From NCBI GenBank assembly GCA_031253795.1, contig JAIRVR010000025.1, forward strand, positions 1-64,000: a stretch of 64,000 bases of DNA. The letters run 5' to 3'. The position numbers and the translations under genes are program-made. Positions 1 through 10,049 of this stretch are shown here, in pieces. The notes beneath the pieces were generated by a model. The model was given only the letters and a program-made list of their open reading frames with translations. It was not told the DNA's origin and did no database searches. This stretch comes from Burkholderiaceae bacterium. GTDB taxonomy: Bacteria; Pseudomonadota; Gammaproteobacteria; Burkholderiales; Burkholderiaceae_C. Each line of letters begins with the position of its first letter. The first letter of the stretch is position 1.

Positions 1-630
1 GATCATGTCATCGCCAACCTGTCGCAAGGCGGCAAGCTGGACATGCAGATCAAGGTGGAGAAGGGCCGCGGCTATGTGCCCGGCAACGTGCGCCGCTATG
101 GCGACGAGTCCACGAAGTCCATCGGCCGTATCGTGCTGGATGCTTCGTTCTCGCCCGTCAAGCGCGTGAGCTATGCCGTCGAATCGGCCCGCGTGGAACA
201 GCGCACCGACCTCGACAAGCTGGTGGTGGAGATCGAAACCAATGGTGCGATCACCGCCGAAGACGCCGTGCGCGCCTCCGCCAAGATCCTGGTGGAACAG
301 CTGGCCGTCTTCGCCCAGCTCGACGGTGGCGACATCGCCAGCGTCTTCGATGCTCCGTCCGGCAGCCGTGGCGCCGCAACCGCGTTCGATCCCATCCTGC
401 TGCGTCCCGTGGACGAGCTGGAACTCACCGTGCGTTCGGCCAACTGCCTCAAGGCAGAGAACATCTACTACATCGGCGATCTCATCCAGCGTACCGAAAA
501 CGAGCTGCTCAAGACCCCCAACCTGGGTCGCAAGTCGCTCAACGAGATCAAGGAAGTCCTGGCTTCCCGTGGTCTGACGCTGGGCATGAAGCTCGAGAAC
601 TGGCCGCCTGCTGGCCTGGAAAAGCGCTAA
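1..630 (+). CDS. rpoA: RNA polymerase alpha subunit, 3' part
   Basis: The reading frame is open from base 1, so the true start lies left of the window; 209 codons remain of a usual length near 330. The visible part holds the end of the N-terminal assembly domain ([19 protein letters not shown]-type [12 protein letters not shown]) and the whole C-terminal domain ([33 protein letters not shown]), which binds UP elements and activators. It is followed by rplQ, the standard end of the alpha operon in proteobacteria. The product is a subunit of cytoplasmic RNA polymerase. Identification is firm; only the N-terminus is missing. Confidence 0.98.
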   Translation, partial: DHVIANLSQGGKLDMQIKVEKGRGYVPGNVRRYGDESTKSIGRIVLDASFSPVKRVSYAVESARVEQRTDLDKLVVEIETNGAITAEDAVRASAKILVEQLAVFAQLDGGDIASVFDAPSGSRGAATAFDPILLRPVDELELTVRSANCLKAENIYYIGDLIQRTENELLKTPNLGRKSLNEIKEVLASRGLTLGMKLENWPPAGLEKR

Positions 631-634
631 GCGC

Positions 635-702
635 TATAATTGCGGGCTCCGCCTTTGGTGGAGTCCCAGTGCATCGGGCAGTACCTGATACGGCTGCCCG
701 AT
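635..702 (+). promoter_or_regulatory. rpoA-rplQ spacer with TATAAT and two hairpins
   Basis: Right after the rpoA stop is a perfect TATAAT (635-640), without a convincing -35 at 17 bp. Two hairpins follow: a bulged one at about 645-669 (GGGCTCCGCC against GGTGGAGTCCC) and a perfect 9-bp stem at 673-702 (ATCGGGCAG against CTGCCCGAT). There is no U tract, so these do not look like a rho-independent terminator. They may be processing or protein-binding structures ahead of rplQ, whose RBS-like AGGAAGAAAG lies at 719-728. The function is inferred. Confidence 0.4.
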
Positions 703-731
703 TTAATTACATATCTTAGGAAGAAAGCACC

Positions 732-1124
732 ATGCGTCACGGTCACGGCCTCCGCAAACTGAATCGCACCTCTTCGCACCGCCTGGCGATGCTGAAGAAC
801 ATGATGAATTCGCTCATCGAGCACGAAGCCATCAAGACCACCCTGCCCAAGGCCAAGGAACTGCGCCGCGTGATCGAGCCCATGATCACTCTGGCCAAGG
901 TCGACACCGTCGCCAACCGCCGCCTGGCATTCGACCGTCTGCGCGACCGCGACAGCGTCACCAAGCTCTTCAACGAGCTGGGCCCGCGTTTCGCCAAGCG
1001 CCCCGGTGGCTACACCCGCATCCTGAAGATGGGCTTCCGCGTGGGCGACAACGCCCCCATGGCCTTCGTCGAGCTGGTCGAGCGCGCTGAAGAAGCCGCT
1101 GCACCCGCCCAGGCTGCTGAATAA
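732..1124 (+). CDS. rplQ: 50S ribosomal protein L17
   Basis: The 130-residue product has the L17 hallmarks [17 protein letters not shown] at the start, then [29 protein letters not shown], and [20 protein letters not shown] near residues 94-113. It is a structural protein of the large ribosomal subunit near the exit tunnel. The ATG at 732 follows AGGAAGAAAG. It sits 101 bp after rpoA and is normally the last gene of the alpha operon. The short acidic Ala-rich tail ([11 protein letters not shown]) is a common betaproteobacterial extension. Confidence 0.98.
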   Translation: MRHGHGLRKLNRTSSHRLAMLKNMMNSLIEHEAIKTTLPKAKELRRVIEPMITLAKVDTVANRRLAFDRLRDRDSVTKLFNELGPRFAKRPGGYTRILKMGFRVGDNAPMAFVELVERAEEAAAPAQAAE

Positions 1125-1126
1125 TC

Positions 1127-1135
1127 TGCTATAAT
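1127..1135 (+). promoter_or_regulatory. Extended -10 promoter for tRNA-fMet
   Basis: TGCTATAAT combines the TGn extension with a perfect TATAAT at 1130-1135, ending 10 bp before the mature tRNA 5' end. No good -35 is visible (it would fall inside rplQ), which fits an extended -10 promoter. Start of transcription would be about 1142. Confidence 0.5.
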
Positions 1136-1145
1136 TTTGGAATAC

Positions 1146-1222
<77 letters not shown>

Positions 1223-1226
1223 AATT

Positions 1227-1261
1227 GAAAAGGCTACGACTCTGTCGTAGCCTTTTTTTTT
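1227..1261 (+). terminator. Rho-independent terminator after tRNA-fMet
   Basis: GGCTACGAC (1232-1240), loop TCT, GTCGTAGCC (1244-1252), then a run of nine T, with four A upstream of the stem. The A-flank means it can also stop transcription arriving from the minus-strand side. Confidence 0.92.
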
Positions 1262-1309
1262 GCCTGCTTTTTCGGCCAGTCCGGGCCACAGGCTGAACGG
1301 GGCTGGCTT

Positions 1310-1639
1310 TCAGCCCGCCCCGTCCCCCAGCTGCTTGCCCACCCGGTGGCGCAGCCGCTCCCGCACGCGCTGGGCGATGTCGTGCGCAACCTCGGGACTC
1401 AGCACCTCGCTGATATGGACCACTTCGTTGAAGTGCATGTACAGGAGACCGCGCAGTGTGCGAAAGGCGTCCTTGTGGCTGGCGCCGCAGATGCTTTCAT
1501 CATCGTGCAGCACGCGCTCGACCGCGCCGGGCTCCAGCAGGGCGATCTTGCAGATGATGGCCTGGCGGGCGATCTCCAGATCGATCTCCTCCAGGCGGCT
1601 TTCCCATTCCTCGGGCAGAAAGCGGTTGGCGGGCATCAT
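1310..1639 (-). CDS. Small conserved hypothetical protein
   Basis: A 109-residue soluble, acidic, mostly helical protein. I do not recognise a named family. The start at 1639 is preceded by CAGGAG on the minus strand, and it lies 32 bp downstream of the AspT-type exchanger gene on the same strand, so the two are probably co-transcribed. The N-terminal half (EEWESRLEEIDLEIARQAIICKIALL) looks like paired helices; there is one Cys pair (residues 30 and 51), no signal peptide and no membrane segment. A role beside the transporter is only suggested by position. Confidence 0.7.
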   Translation of the reverse strand: MMPANRFLPEEWESRLEEIDLEIARQAIICKIALLEPGAVERVLHDDESICGASHKDAFRTLRGLLYMHFNEVVHISEVLSPEVAHDIAQRVRERLRHRVGKQLGDGAG

Positions 1640-1671
1640 GGTGGTACTCCTGTGGGATGCGGGAAAAGGGG

Positions 1672-3264
1672 TCAGGCCGGCGCGGTGGCCAGCAGGCCTA
1701 TGGCCAGCTGGGCCAGGATGACCTTGGCGATGGTCATGGACGGAAAAATCGTGGCGTAGCCGAGGTCCACGCGCTCGGACTGCAGCTGGCGCGTGCCATA
1801 GGCCGGAATGGCGGGATTGCCCGTGGCCCCCGACATCACGCCGACGACGGCGTCGAACGGAATCCTGAGGACGAAGTAACCCACCAGCAGCACCACCAGC
1901 ACATTGGTCAGCAGCACAGCCATGCCGGCCAGCAGGATGGGCAGGCCCGTGGCGCTGACGGTGTGCACGAAGGGCGGCCCCGCCTGTAGGGCCACGGCGG
2001 CCAGGAACAGGGTCAGGCCCAGGTTGCGCAGCACGAGGTTGGCGGGTGCCGGCATGCGCCAGCAGATGGGCCCGCTGCGTCCCAGCCGGCCCAGGATCAG
2101 GGCCATGATCAGCGGGCCGCCGGCCACGCCCAGGCTGAAGCTGCCCAGGCCGGGAACGGGCACGCTGATGGCGCCCAGGGCCAGGCCCAGCACCATCCCC
2201 AGGCCCACCGAAACATAGGAAAACTCGGCGCTCGCGCGCACGGAGTCCCCGAAGAAGGCACGGACCTCCTCCTGCTTGCCGGCCGGATGCAGCACGGTGA
2301 GGCGGTCACCGCTTTCCAGCACCAGGTCGGGTGAGGGCAGCATCTCCAGGTCGCCACGGCGCACCTGGGCGATGCGGATCATGAAATCGGGCTGAGGCAG
2401 CTCGGCCAGCGTGCTGCCCAGCAGCACGGGCTTGGAGACATAGACACGGATCACGTCGTATTCGCTGCGGTCCTTGAAAACCCGCACTTCGGCGTGACCC
2501 AGCTGGGCGATGGCGGCCTCCAGCACCGGGGGCCTGCCCATCAGCAACAGGCCGTCGCCGGCCTGCAGCACGGCATTGCCGTCGACGGCCATGCTGTGGT
2601 GGTCGCGGCGCAGGGCCAGCACCTGCAGGTCATGGGGATCGAAGGCGGCGAGGGCCTGGGCCACCGTGCGGCCCACCAGCTCGGGCCGGTCGATGGTCAC
2701 CTCGCCCGAGCGCATGGCGGGCCGGGGGGCCTGCAGGCGCGGCCGCACCAGCAGGGTGAAGAAGTAGATGGCCAGGATGGGGCCGACCACGCCAAAGGGA
2801 TAGGAAACGCTGTAGCCGATGGCCGGGTCGGCCGAGCCGGAGGCGCTGAGCGCGGCCTGCAGCGCACTCGTGGAGGTGCCGCTGCCGGCGAACAGGCCCA
2901 CGGCCGTCGGTGTCGACAGGCCCATCACCCGGCCCAGGGCCAGGGCCACCAGCAGCGAGGCCAGGACAGCCACCAGGGACAGCAGGTTCCACACCAGGCC
3001 GGGACCGCGCAGGCCGTCGAAGAAGGCGCGGCCGTACTGTATGCCAATGCCATACAGGAACATCAGCAGGCCCAGCGTGCCCACCATGGCCGGCGGGGCC
3101 GCGGCCGGTGCAAGAGCGCCTATGGCCAGGCCGCTGAACAGCACGGCACCTGCTCCGAGCGAGAAGCCGCGGATGGATAACTGGCCTATGGCATAGCCCA
3201 GGGCAATCGTCAGAAACAGCGTGAACAGGGGTTGGGCTTCTAGGAAATGGCGCACTGCATCCAT
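1672..3264 (-). CDS. AspT/YidE-family anion exchanger with two TrkA-C domains
   Basis: The 530-residue inner-membrane protein has two hydrophobic halves (about 1-175 and 360-530) around two soluble TrkA-C-like domains (about 185-350). This is the layout of the aspartate:alanine exchanger family. Each half carries the small-residue re-entrant signature, FAGSGTSTSALQAAL in the first and GVMSGATGNPAIPAYG in the second. I start at the ATG at 3264, preceded by AAGGGAG at 5 bp, not at the earlier in-frame start at 3321, which would add a charged non-membrane leader. Family members exchange dicarboxylic amino acids or dicarboxylates; the substrate here is unknown. It is divergent from a DASS transporter and D-lactate dehydrogenase, which favours an organic-acid role. 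Confidence 0.85.
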   Translation of the reverse strand: MDAVRHFLEAQPLFTLFLTIALGYAIGQLSIRGFSLGAGAVLFSGLAIGALAPAAAPPAMVGTLGLLMFLYGIGIQYGRAFFDGLRGPGLVWNLLSLVAVLASLLVALALGRVMGLSTPTAVGLFAGSGTSTSALQAALSASGSADPAIGYSVSYPFGVVGPILAIYFFTLLVRPRLQAPRPAMRSGEVTIDRPELVGRTVAQALAAFDPHDLQVLALRRDHHSMAVDGNAVLQAGDGLLLMGRPPVLEAAIAQLGHAEVRVFKDRSEYDVIRVYVSKPVLLGSTLAELPQPDFMIRIAQVRRGDLEMLPSPDLVLESGDRLTVLHPAGKQEEVRAFFGDSVRASAEFSYVSVGLGMVLGLALGAISVPVPGLGSFSLGVAGGPLIMALILGRLGRSGPICWRMPAPANLVLRNLGLTLFLAAVALQAGPPFVHTVSATGLPILLAGMAVLLTNVLVVLLVGYFVLRIPFDAVVGVMSGATGNPAIPAYGTRQLQSERVDLGYATIFPSMTIAKVILAQLAIGLLATAPA

Positions 3265-3291
3265 TGCACTCCCTTTCGTGTCCTGGTGTTC

Positions 3292-3305
3292 TTGATGTGG
3301 GTCAA
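3292..3305. promoter_or_regulatory. FNR/Anr-like box
   Basis: TTGATGTGGGTCAA matches the FNR consensus TTGAT-N4-ATCAA at nine of ten defined bases. It lies in the 228-bp gap between two divergent transporter genes. Its centre is only about 35 bp from the minus-strand start codon, so it could block that gene. It is about 195 bp from the plus-strand start, where it could activate at -41.5 if transcription begins near 3340. No strong -10 is visible there. Confidence 0.5.
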
Positions 3306-3492
3306 GCATCCGTGGCGGCAAGGCATCCGGGGATGCTGCGCTGCATCATGATGACAGGACGCCGCACACCGAACCAATGCCCTTTCGGGTCTCTTGGACT
3401 TTGGCACCGCACTGCGGAGCCTGCTGCCACCATGGCACAGAGACCTTGGCTTGTGTTGCGACGTTACATTGGTCACAGAAAGGATGACGCGC

Positions 3493-4998
3493 ATGCTCCA
3501 GAAAATCGTGGCGATGCTTCGCTACTTCAACGCGGCCGTGCCCTTCCGGCTGGTTCCGGCCCTCATCACCACGGCGGTCCTCGTGGGCATGCTGCTGATT
3601 CCCGTGCCTGCGGATCTGACGCCCAAGGCCTGGCAGCTGGTGGCCATCTTCATCACCACCATCGTGGCCATCATCCTGAAGGTCATGCCCATCGGCGTGA
3701 TGGCCTTGATGGCCATCGTCATCGTCTCCCTGTCACAGGTGACCTCGGATTCGTCCAAGGGAGCCATCGCCGACGCATTGGGCAGCTTTTCCAGTCCGCT
3801 GATCTGGCTGATCGTGGTGGCCATCCTGATTTCGCGCGGCCTCAAGAAGACGGGCCTGGGCAATCGCATCGGCCTGATGTTCATCTCCCTGCTCGGCAAA
3901 CACACGGTGGGCATAGGCTACGGCCTGACCATCTGCGAGCTGGTGCTGGCCCCCTTCACGCCCAGCAACACGGCGCGCGGCGGCGGCATCGTCCACCCGG
4001 TCATGAAGTCCATCGCCAATGCCTTCGACTCGGACCCGGCCAAGGGCACGCAGGGCAAGGTTGGGACCTACCTGGCGCTGGTCAACTACCACGCCAATCC
4101 CATCACTTCGGCCATGTTCCTCACGGCAACGGCGCCCAATCCGCTGGTGGTGAACTACGTGGCCAAGGCCACCAACCAGGCTTTCCACCTGAGCTGGGGC
4201 ACCTGGGCACTGTGCATGCTGCTGCCGGGCCTGCTGTGCCTGCTGCTCATGCCCCTGGTCATCTACCTGCTGTCCCCGCCCGAGGTCAAGGCCACGCCCA
4301 ACGCCGTGGAATATGCGCGCAGCGAAATGGAACGCATGGGCCCCCTGTCGGGCAGCGAACGCGTGATGCTGGGCACCTTTGCCCTGATGCTGCTGCTGTG
4401 GGCCAACGTGCCCGCCATGCTGCTGGGCCCGGCCTATACGCTGGACCCCACGGTGGTGGCCTTCCTGGGCCTGTTCGCACTCATCATCACGGGCACCATC
4501 GACTGGGATGACGTGCTGTCCGAGAAGAGCGCATGGGATACCCTGGTCTGGTTCGGGGCCCTGGTCATGCTGGCCGAGCAGCTCAACAAGCTGGGCGTGA
4601 CGGCCTGGTTTTCGCTGGGCATGAAAAATGCCATCGTGGCCAGCGGCCTGGACTGGCTGGCCGTGGCTTCCATCCTGGTGCTGGCCTTCGTCTTCTCGCA
4701 CTACCTGTTCGCCAGCACCACGGCCCACATCAGCGCCATGATGCTGGCCTTTCTGACCGTGGGCGTGCAGCTGATTCCCTCCGAGTACATCGTGCCCTTC
4801 ATGCTGATGATGACGGCGGGCTCGGCCATCATGATGACCCTGACCCACTACGCGACCGGCACCTCGCCCATCATCTTCGGCAGCGGCTACGTCACCATGG
4901 GCAACTGGTGGCGCGTGGGCTTCATCATGTGCGTGTTCGAGCTGCTGGTCTTTGCCGTGGTCGGCAGTGCCTGGTGGAAGCTGCTGGGTTTCTGGTGA
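3493..4998 (+). CDS. DASS-family (SLC13) dicarboxylate/anion transporter
   Basis: A 501-residue inner-membrane carrier of the divalent anion:sodium symporter family (CitT/SdcS/2-oxoglutarate-malate translocator type). Visible family motifs are SNTARGGGIVHPVMKS near residue 157, ANPITSAMFLTATAPNP near 205, and the second-half repeat ASTTAHISAMMLAF near 405, the two Ser-Asn/Thr hairpins that bind the carboxylate. The ATG at 3493 has GAAAGGA at 8 bp; ATG 3484 is nearly as good, and the earlier start at 3394 lacks support. ldhA begins 32 bp downstream, so an operon is likely. The substrate is probably a C4 dicarboxylate or hydroxy acid. Confidence 0.9.
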   Translation: MLQKIVAMLRYFNAAVPFRLVPALITTAVLVGMLLIPVPADLTPKAWQLVAIFITTIVAIILKVMPIGVMALMAIVIVSLSQVTSDSSKGAIADALGSFSSPLIWLIVVAILISRGLKKTGLGNRIGLMFISLLGKHTVGIGYGLTICELVLAPFTPSNTARGGGIVHPVMKSIANAFDSDPAKGTQGKVGTYLALVNYHANPITSAMFLTATAPNPLVVNYVAKATNQAFHLSWGTWALCMLLPGLLCLLLMPLVIYLLSPPEVKATPNAVEYARSEMERMGPLSGSERVMLGTFALMLLLWANVPAMLLGPAYTLDPTVVAFLGLFALIITGTIDWDDVLSEKSAWDTLVWFGALVMLAEQLNKLGVTAWFSLGMKNAIVASGLDWLAVASILVLAFVFSHYLFASTTAHISAMMLAFLTVGVQLIPSEYIVPFMLMMTAGSAIMMTLTHYATGTSPIIFGSGYVTMGNWWRVGFIMCVFELLVFAVVGSAWWKLLGFW

Positions 4999-5030
4999 GC
5001 GCCACCGTCCATCCCCGAGGAAGGCCTTTC

Positions 5031-6026
5031 ATGAAGACTGCCGTATTCAGTGCCCGCCGCTATGACCAGACCCTGCTGACCGAGGCCAACCGTTGCGCGG
5101 GCCACGAACTGGTCTTCATCCAGGACCGCCTGACGGCGGAGACCGCGCCGCTGGCACGCGGCTGCCCGGCCGTCTGCGTGTTCGTCAACGACTGCGTGGA
5201 CGCCGACGTGCTGCAGCTGCTGGCGGACCAGGGCACGCGCCTGGTGGCCACGCGCTCGACGGGCTACAACCACATCGATGCCGTGGCCGCCGGGCGCCTG
5301 GGCATGGCCGTGGTGCGCGTCACCGACTACTCGCCCCATTCGGTGGCCGAGTTCGCGGTGGGGCTGCTGCTGGCCGTCAACCGCAAGATCGCGCGGGCCA
5401 GCATGCGCACGCGCGAAGGCAACTTCGAGCTGGAAGGCCTGATGGGCTTCGATCTGCACGGCAAGACCGTGGGTGTCATCGGCACGGGCAAGATCGGCGG
5501 CATCTTCGCGCGCATCATGCGGGGGTTCGGCTGCACGGTGCTGGGCCATGACCGCCATCCCTCGGAGGCCTTCGAGCAGATGGGCGGCCAGTACGTGCCG
5601 GTGCGCGAGCTGCTGGCGCGGTCGGACGTGATCTCGCTGCACTGCCCACTCACCGAGGAAACCCACCACATCGTCGATGCCGAGTCCCTGTCCCATGTGA
5701 AGCGTGGCGCCATTCTGGTGAACACCAGCCGCGGAGGCCTGGTGGACACCGAGGCCACGGTGCAGGCGCTCAAGAGCGGCCAGCTCGGCGGCCTGGCCAT
5801 CGACGTCTACGAGCAGGAGGCCAGCCTGTTCTTCCAGGACCTGTCGTCCACCATCATCACGGACGACCTCATCCAGCGCCTGGTGTCCTTCCCCAACGTC
5901 ATCGTCACCGGCCATCAGGCCTTCTTCACCGTCGAAGCCATAGGCCAGATCATGGCCACCACGGTGGACAGCATCACGGCCTTCGAGCGTGGCCAGCCGC
6001 TGGACCACCGGGTGCCTGCCGCCTGA
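5031..6026 (+). CDS. ldhA: D-lactate dehydrogenase-type 2-hydroxyacid dehydrogenase
   Basis: A 331-residue cytoplasmic NAD-dependent enzyme that reduces pyruvate or a related 2-keto acid to the D-hydroxy acid. The Rossmann motif is GVIGTGKIGGIFA (about 148-160). The active site shows the Arg of VNTSRGG, the Glu of YEQEAS-type sequence and the catalytic His of GHQAFFT. YSPHSVAEFAVGLLLA is typical of the LdhA subgroup. The ATG at 5031 follows GAGGAAGG. The DASS transporter gene upstream and a nearby FNR-like box suggest a fermentative or hydroxy-acid role. The stop is one base from the stop of the convergent operon. Confidence 0.88.
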   Translation: MKTAVFSARRYDQTLLTEANRCAGHELVFIQDRLTAETAPLARGCPAVCVFVNDCVDADVLQLLADQGTRLVATRSTGYNHIDAVAAGRLGMAVVRVTDYSPHSVAEFAVGLLLAVNRKIARASMRTREGNFELEGLMGFDLHGKTVGVIGTGKIGGIFARIMRGFGCTVLGHDRHPSEAFEQMGGQYVPVRELLARSDVISLHCPLTEETHHIVDAESLSHVKRGAILVNTSRGGLVDTEATVQALKSGQLGGLAIDVYEQEASLFFQDLSSTIITDDLIQRLVSFPNVIVTGHQAFFTVEAIGQIMATTVDSITAFERGQPLDHRVPAA

Positions 6027-6027
6027 C

Positions 6028-6621
6028 TCAGGTGGCGGGGGCCTGCCGCGGCTCGCCCAGCGACAGCATCAGCCGGTTGGCCCAGTTGAAGAAGGCCGCG
6101 CCATGCAGCAGGTCGGAGATGGCCTCGTCGTCCAGTCCGGCCGCGCGCAGGGCGTCGATGTGGGCGCTTTCCAGTGCAGGCGGTGTCTGCGTCAGGGCCA
6201 CGGCCGCCGTGACGATGGCGTTCCAGCGCGGCCCCAGGTCCGTGCCAGGGCCTTCGTCGAGCAGTCGCTGCACATCGTCGCCGCGCCGCGAGAAATGCGT
6301 GGCAAAGCGCGCATGGACCGATGCGCAGTAGATGCAGCCGTTGCTGCGCGAGGCCGCCGCCGCGGCCAGCTCACGTTCGGCGCGCGGCAGGCCGGCGTCG
6401 GGGTTGTAGAAGATGTCCTTGTCGGTGCGCGTGCGTGCTCCCAGGGTGTCGGGATCGCGTGCCAGCAGGCGGAAATAGGGTGAGCGCGCGCGCGCGGCGT
6501 CGACCAGGCCCGCATGGTGGCGCTCGGTCAGCTCGCTCTCGTCCAGCGGTGCGATCCATGGCAGCCAGTCGAGCTGCTCCTGGGTGAAGACCTGGGGGGC
6601 TGCGGGGTGGTGTGCTGTCAT
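6028..6621 (-). CDS. Alkylhydroperoxidase-domain protein (Avi_7169-type)
   Basis: A 197-residue AhpD/CMD-fold protein. The redox motif is NGCIYCASVH, with Cys96, Cys99 and His103, the CxxC...H arrangement of AhpD-like peroxidases. It resembles the family called 'alkylhydroperoxidase domain protein, Avi_7169 family', known to travel with a luciferase-like monooxygenase, a second CMD protein and a peptide ABC importer, which is exactly the arrangement here. Its ATG overlaps the previous gene's stop (ATGA at 6618-6621). It is the last gene of the operon. Biochemical function is not established; detoxifying a peroxide or carbonyl by-product of the monooxygenase is an inference. Confidence 0.85.
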   Translation of the reverse strand: MTAHHPAAPQVFTQEQLDWLPWIAPLDESELTERHHAGLVDAARARSPYFRLLARDPDTLGARTRTDKDIFYNPDAGLPRAERELAAAAASRSNGCIYCASVHARFATHFSRRGDDVQRLLDEGPGTDLGPRWNAIVTAAVALTQTPPALESAHIDALRAAGLDDEAISDLLHGAAFFNWANRLMLSLGEPRQAPAT

Positions 6622-7310
6622 GGCTGGTGTTGCAGGGAGTGGGCGGACGTGGCCGTGGCGGCCGGCCGCGCGCCAAGCACGCGCAGCCCCGCCACCACGC
6701 GGATCTGGAAAGACAGGAAGGCGGCGAGCTGCGACAGGATGACGATGTCGGTTTCGCTCCAGCCGGCCTGTTGCAGGACCTGCAGGTCCGTGCTGCCCGC
6801 ATCGCGCGGGTGGTAGGCCAGCAGATGGGCATGGGCCAGGGCCGCGGCCAGCCGCGGGCCCAGCAGCCCGGCATGGGCCGGGTCCACGCCGTGGCGGGGG
6901 CCGGCCTGGTCCTCGCGGCTCAGCGGTCCGGCAGGGTAGCGGCCATAGGGGCCATGGGGGCCACTGCCTGCCTGCAGGCTGTGGGCGCGGCCGCGCACCA
7001 CCTCGCAAGCCACGGCCGCGGCCAGTTCGGCGTCCTCGGCGGCCAGGAGCCTGGCGTAGTAGCCGGCACTGCGCGGTTCGCCATGCAGGCCTGCCGTGAA
7101 GGCGGCCACGGCCAGGCGCTCGCGCCGCGAGACGGCGCCGGCCACGGGTTCGGCCGGCGTGAAAAGCGCGGCGAAGCTGAGCTGGGCCTGGGCCCGCGCC
7201 TCGGGGCGGTGGCGGCGCACGCGGTCCAGTGCGCTGCCGGCGTCGATGCCGGCCAGGTGATCGATCACATCCTCGGGAAACGGGTGCGGGGCGGTGGTGT
7301 TCATGGTCAT
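6618..7310 (-). CDS. CMD-domain protein (Avi_7170-type)
   Basis: A 230-residue relative of the carboxymuconolactone decarboxylase/AhpD fold, matching the 'CMD domain protein, Avi_7170 family'. The conserved core is the helical stretch RRERLAVAAFTAGLH near residue 65 and the C-terminal AGWSETDIVILSQLAAFLSFQIRV. It lacks the CxxC of its neighbour: its only visible cysteine is in AVACEVVRG, so it may not be a peroxidase by itself and could pair with the downstream protein. It overlaps both neighbours by ATGA (7307-7310 and 6618-6621), implying translational coupling. The exact role is unknown. Confidence 0.82.
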   Translation of the reverse strand: MTMNTTAPHPFPEDVIDHLAGIDAGSALDRVRRHRPEARAQAQLSFAALFTPAEPVAGAVSRRERLAVAAFTAGLHGEPRSAGYYARLLAAEDAELAAAVACEVVRGRAHSLQAGSGPHGPYGRYPAGPLSREDQAGPRHGVDPAHAGLLGPRLAAALAHAHLLAYHPRDAGSTDLQVLQQAGWSETDIVILSQLAAFLSFQIRVVAGLRVLGARPAATATSAHSLQHQP

Positions 7311-8390
7311 GCAGCCTGCAGCTGCCCGGAACGGGCCGAAGCGGTGGAAGAGGTGTGGCGCCAGCCCAGGGCCGGTGCCACGGCGGAGGCCGTCAGCTCG
7401 ATGGAACGCAGAATGGCCGCGTGCGGGGGGTCGATGGAGTGCACCTGGAAGACGATGTCGCTCACGCGCGCCAGCGCCGTGTCGGCGCGCAGCGAGGCGA
7501 TCACGTCGTCCGGCGTGCCCACATGCACGTCGTAGGCGGCGATGAGGGCGCCCAGAGGCGCCTGCGGATCGACGCGCGCAGCCCATTGCGAGGGCTGGGC
7601 CGCATGGCGCAGCGCCACGCGACGCAGGCCGGCCTCGGCCAGGCGCAGGGCCTCGTTGCGGTCATCGGCCACGAACAGCGTGCGCGAGCCCAGGATGCGC
7701 GGCGTGCGTCCCGCGGGCAGGGCGGCCAGGTAGGCGTCGATGATGGGGTTCTGTATCCCGGACAAGGTGGCCTGCGGCTGGCCCTTTGGCCGGGGCTGGG
7801 TGCGTGAAAGCATCAGCCCGTCGCCCTGGGCACCGGCGCGCGCGCCTCCTTCAGCCGAGAACGTGGCCTGCCAGATACGCTGGAGCAGCTGGGGCGCGGC
7901 CGGGTACAGGCGCACGCCGCCCGCGAGCTGGCGGCCCGCCCAGGCGTCCTGGAGCACGGCGAAGTGGCGTGCGAACACGGCACCGCGCTCGCTGCCCTGC
8001 ACGCCGAAGGCCTCGAAGGACTCGGCCGTGCCGCCCGTGCCCAGGCCCAGCTCCAGGCGGCCGCCTGACAGCAGGTCCAGCACGGCGGCGTCCTCGGCCA
8101 CGCGCAGCGGGTTTTCCAGCGGCAGCGTGACCACGCCTGTTCCCAGGCGTATGCGCTGCGTGCGTGCGGCGATATGGGCCAGGAAGACGAAGGGCGAGGG
8201 CAGGCCGCCTTCGCTTTCATGGAAATGGTGCTGGGCGACCCAGGCCGAATCGAAGCCATGGGCCTCTGCATGGGCGATCTGTTCGGTCACGAGCCGGTAG
8301 CGCTCGCCGGCCGGCGCGTCGTCGAGCAGGCGGCTGAAAAAGCCCAGGCGCGGGCCGCCCTGCGCGGGCCGGCCGGTGCGTGTCTGCGTG

Positions 8391-8410
<20 letters not shown>
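7307..8410 (-). CDS. FMN-dependent luciferase-like monooxygenase (KPN_01858-type)
   Basis: A roughly 367-residue bacterial-luciferase-fold flavoenzyme. Recognisable parts are LGFFSRLLDD at the start, GFDSAWVAQHHFHESEGGLPSPFVFL near residue 55, the flavin-binding TGVVTLPLENPLRVAEDAAVLDLLSGGRLELGLGTGG near 95-130, and VGTPDDVIASL near 330. It matches the 'FMN-dependent luciferase-like monooxygenase, KPN_01858 family' tied to a peptide importer. It would use reduced FMN and O2 on the imported compound. The only upstream start is TTG at 8410, inside the end of the ATPase gene (20-bp overlap) with no clear RBS, so the exact N-terminus is uncertain. Confidence 0.85.
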
Positions 8411-10045
<1,635 letters not shown>

Positions 10046-10049
<4 letters not shown>

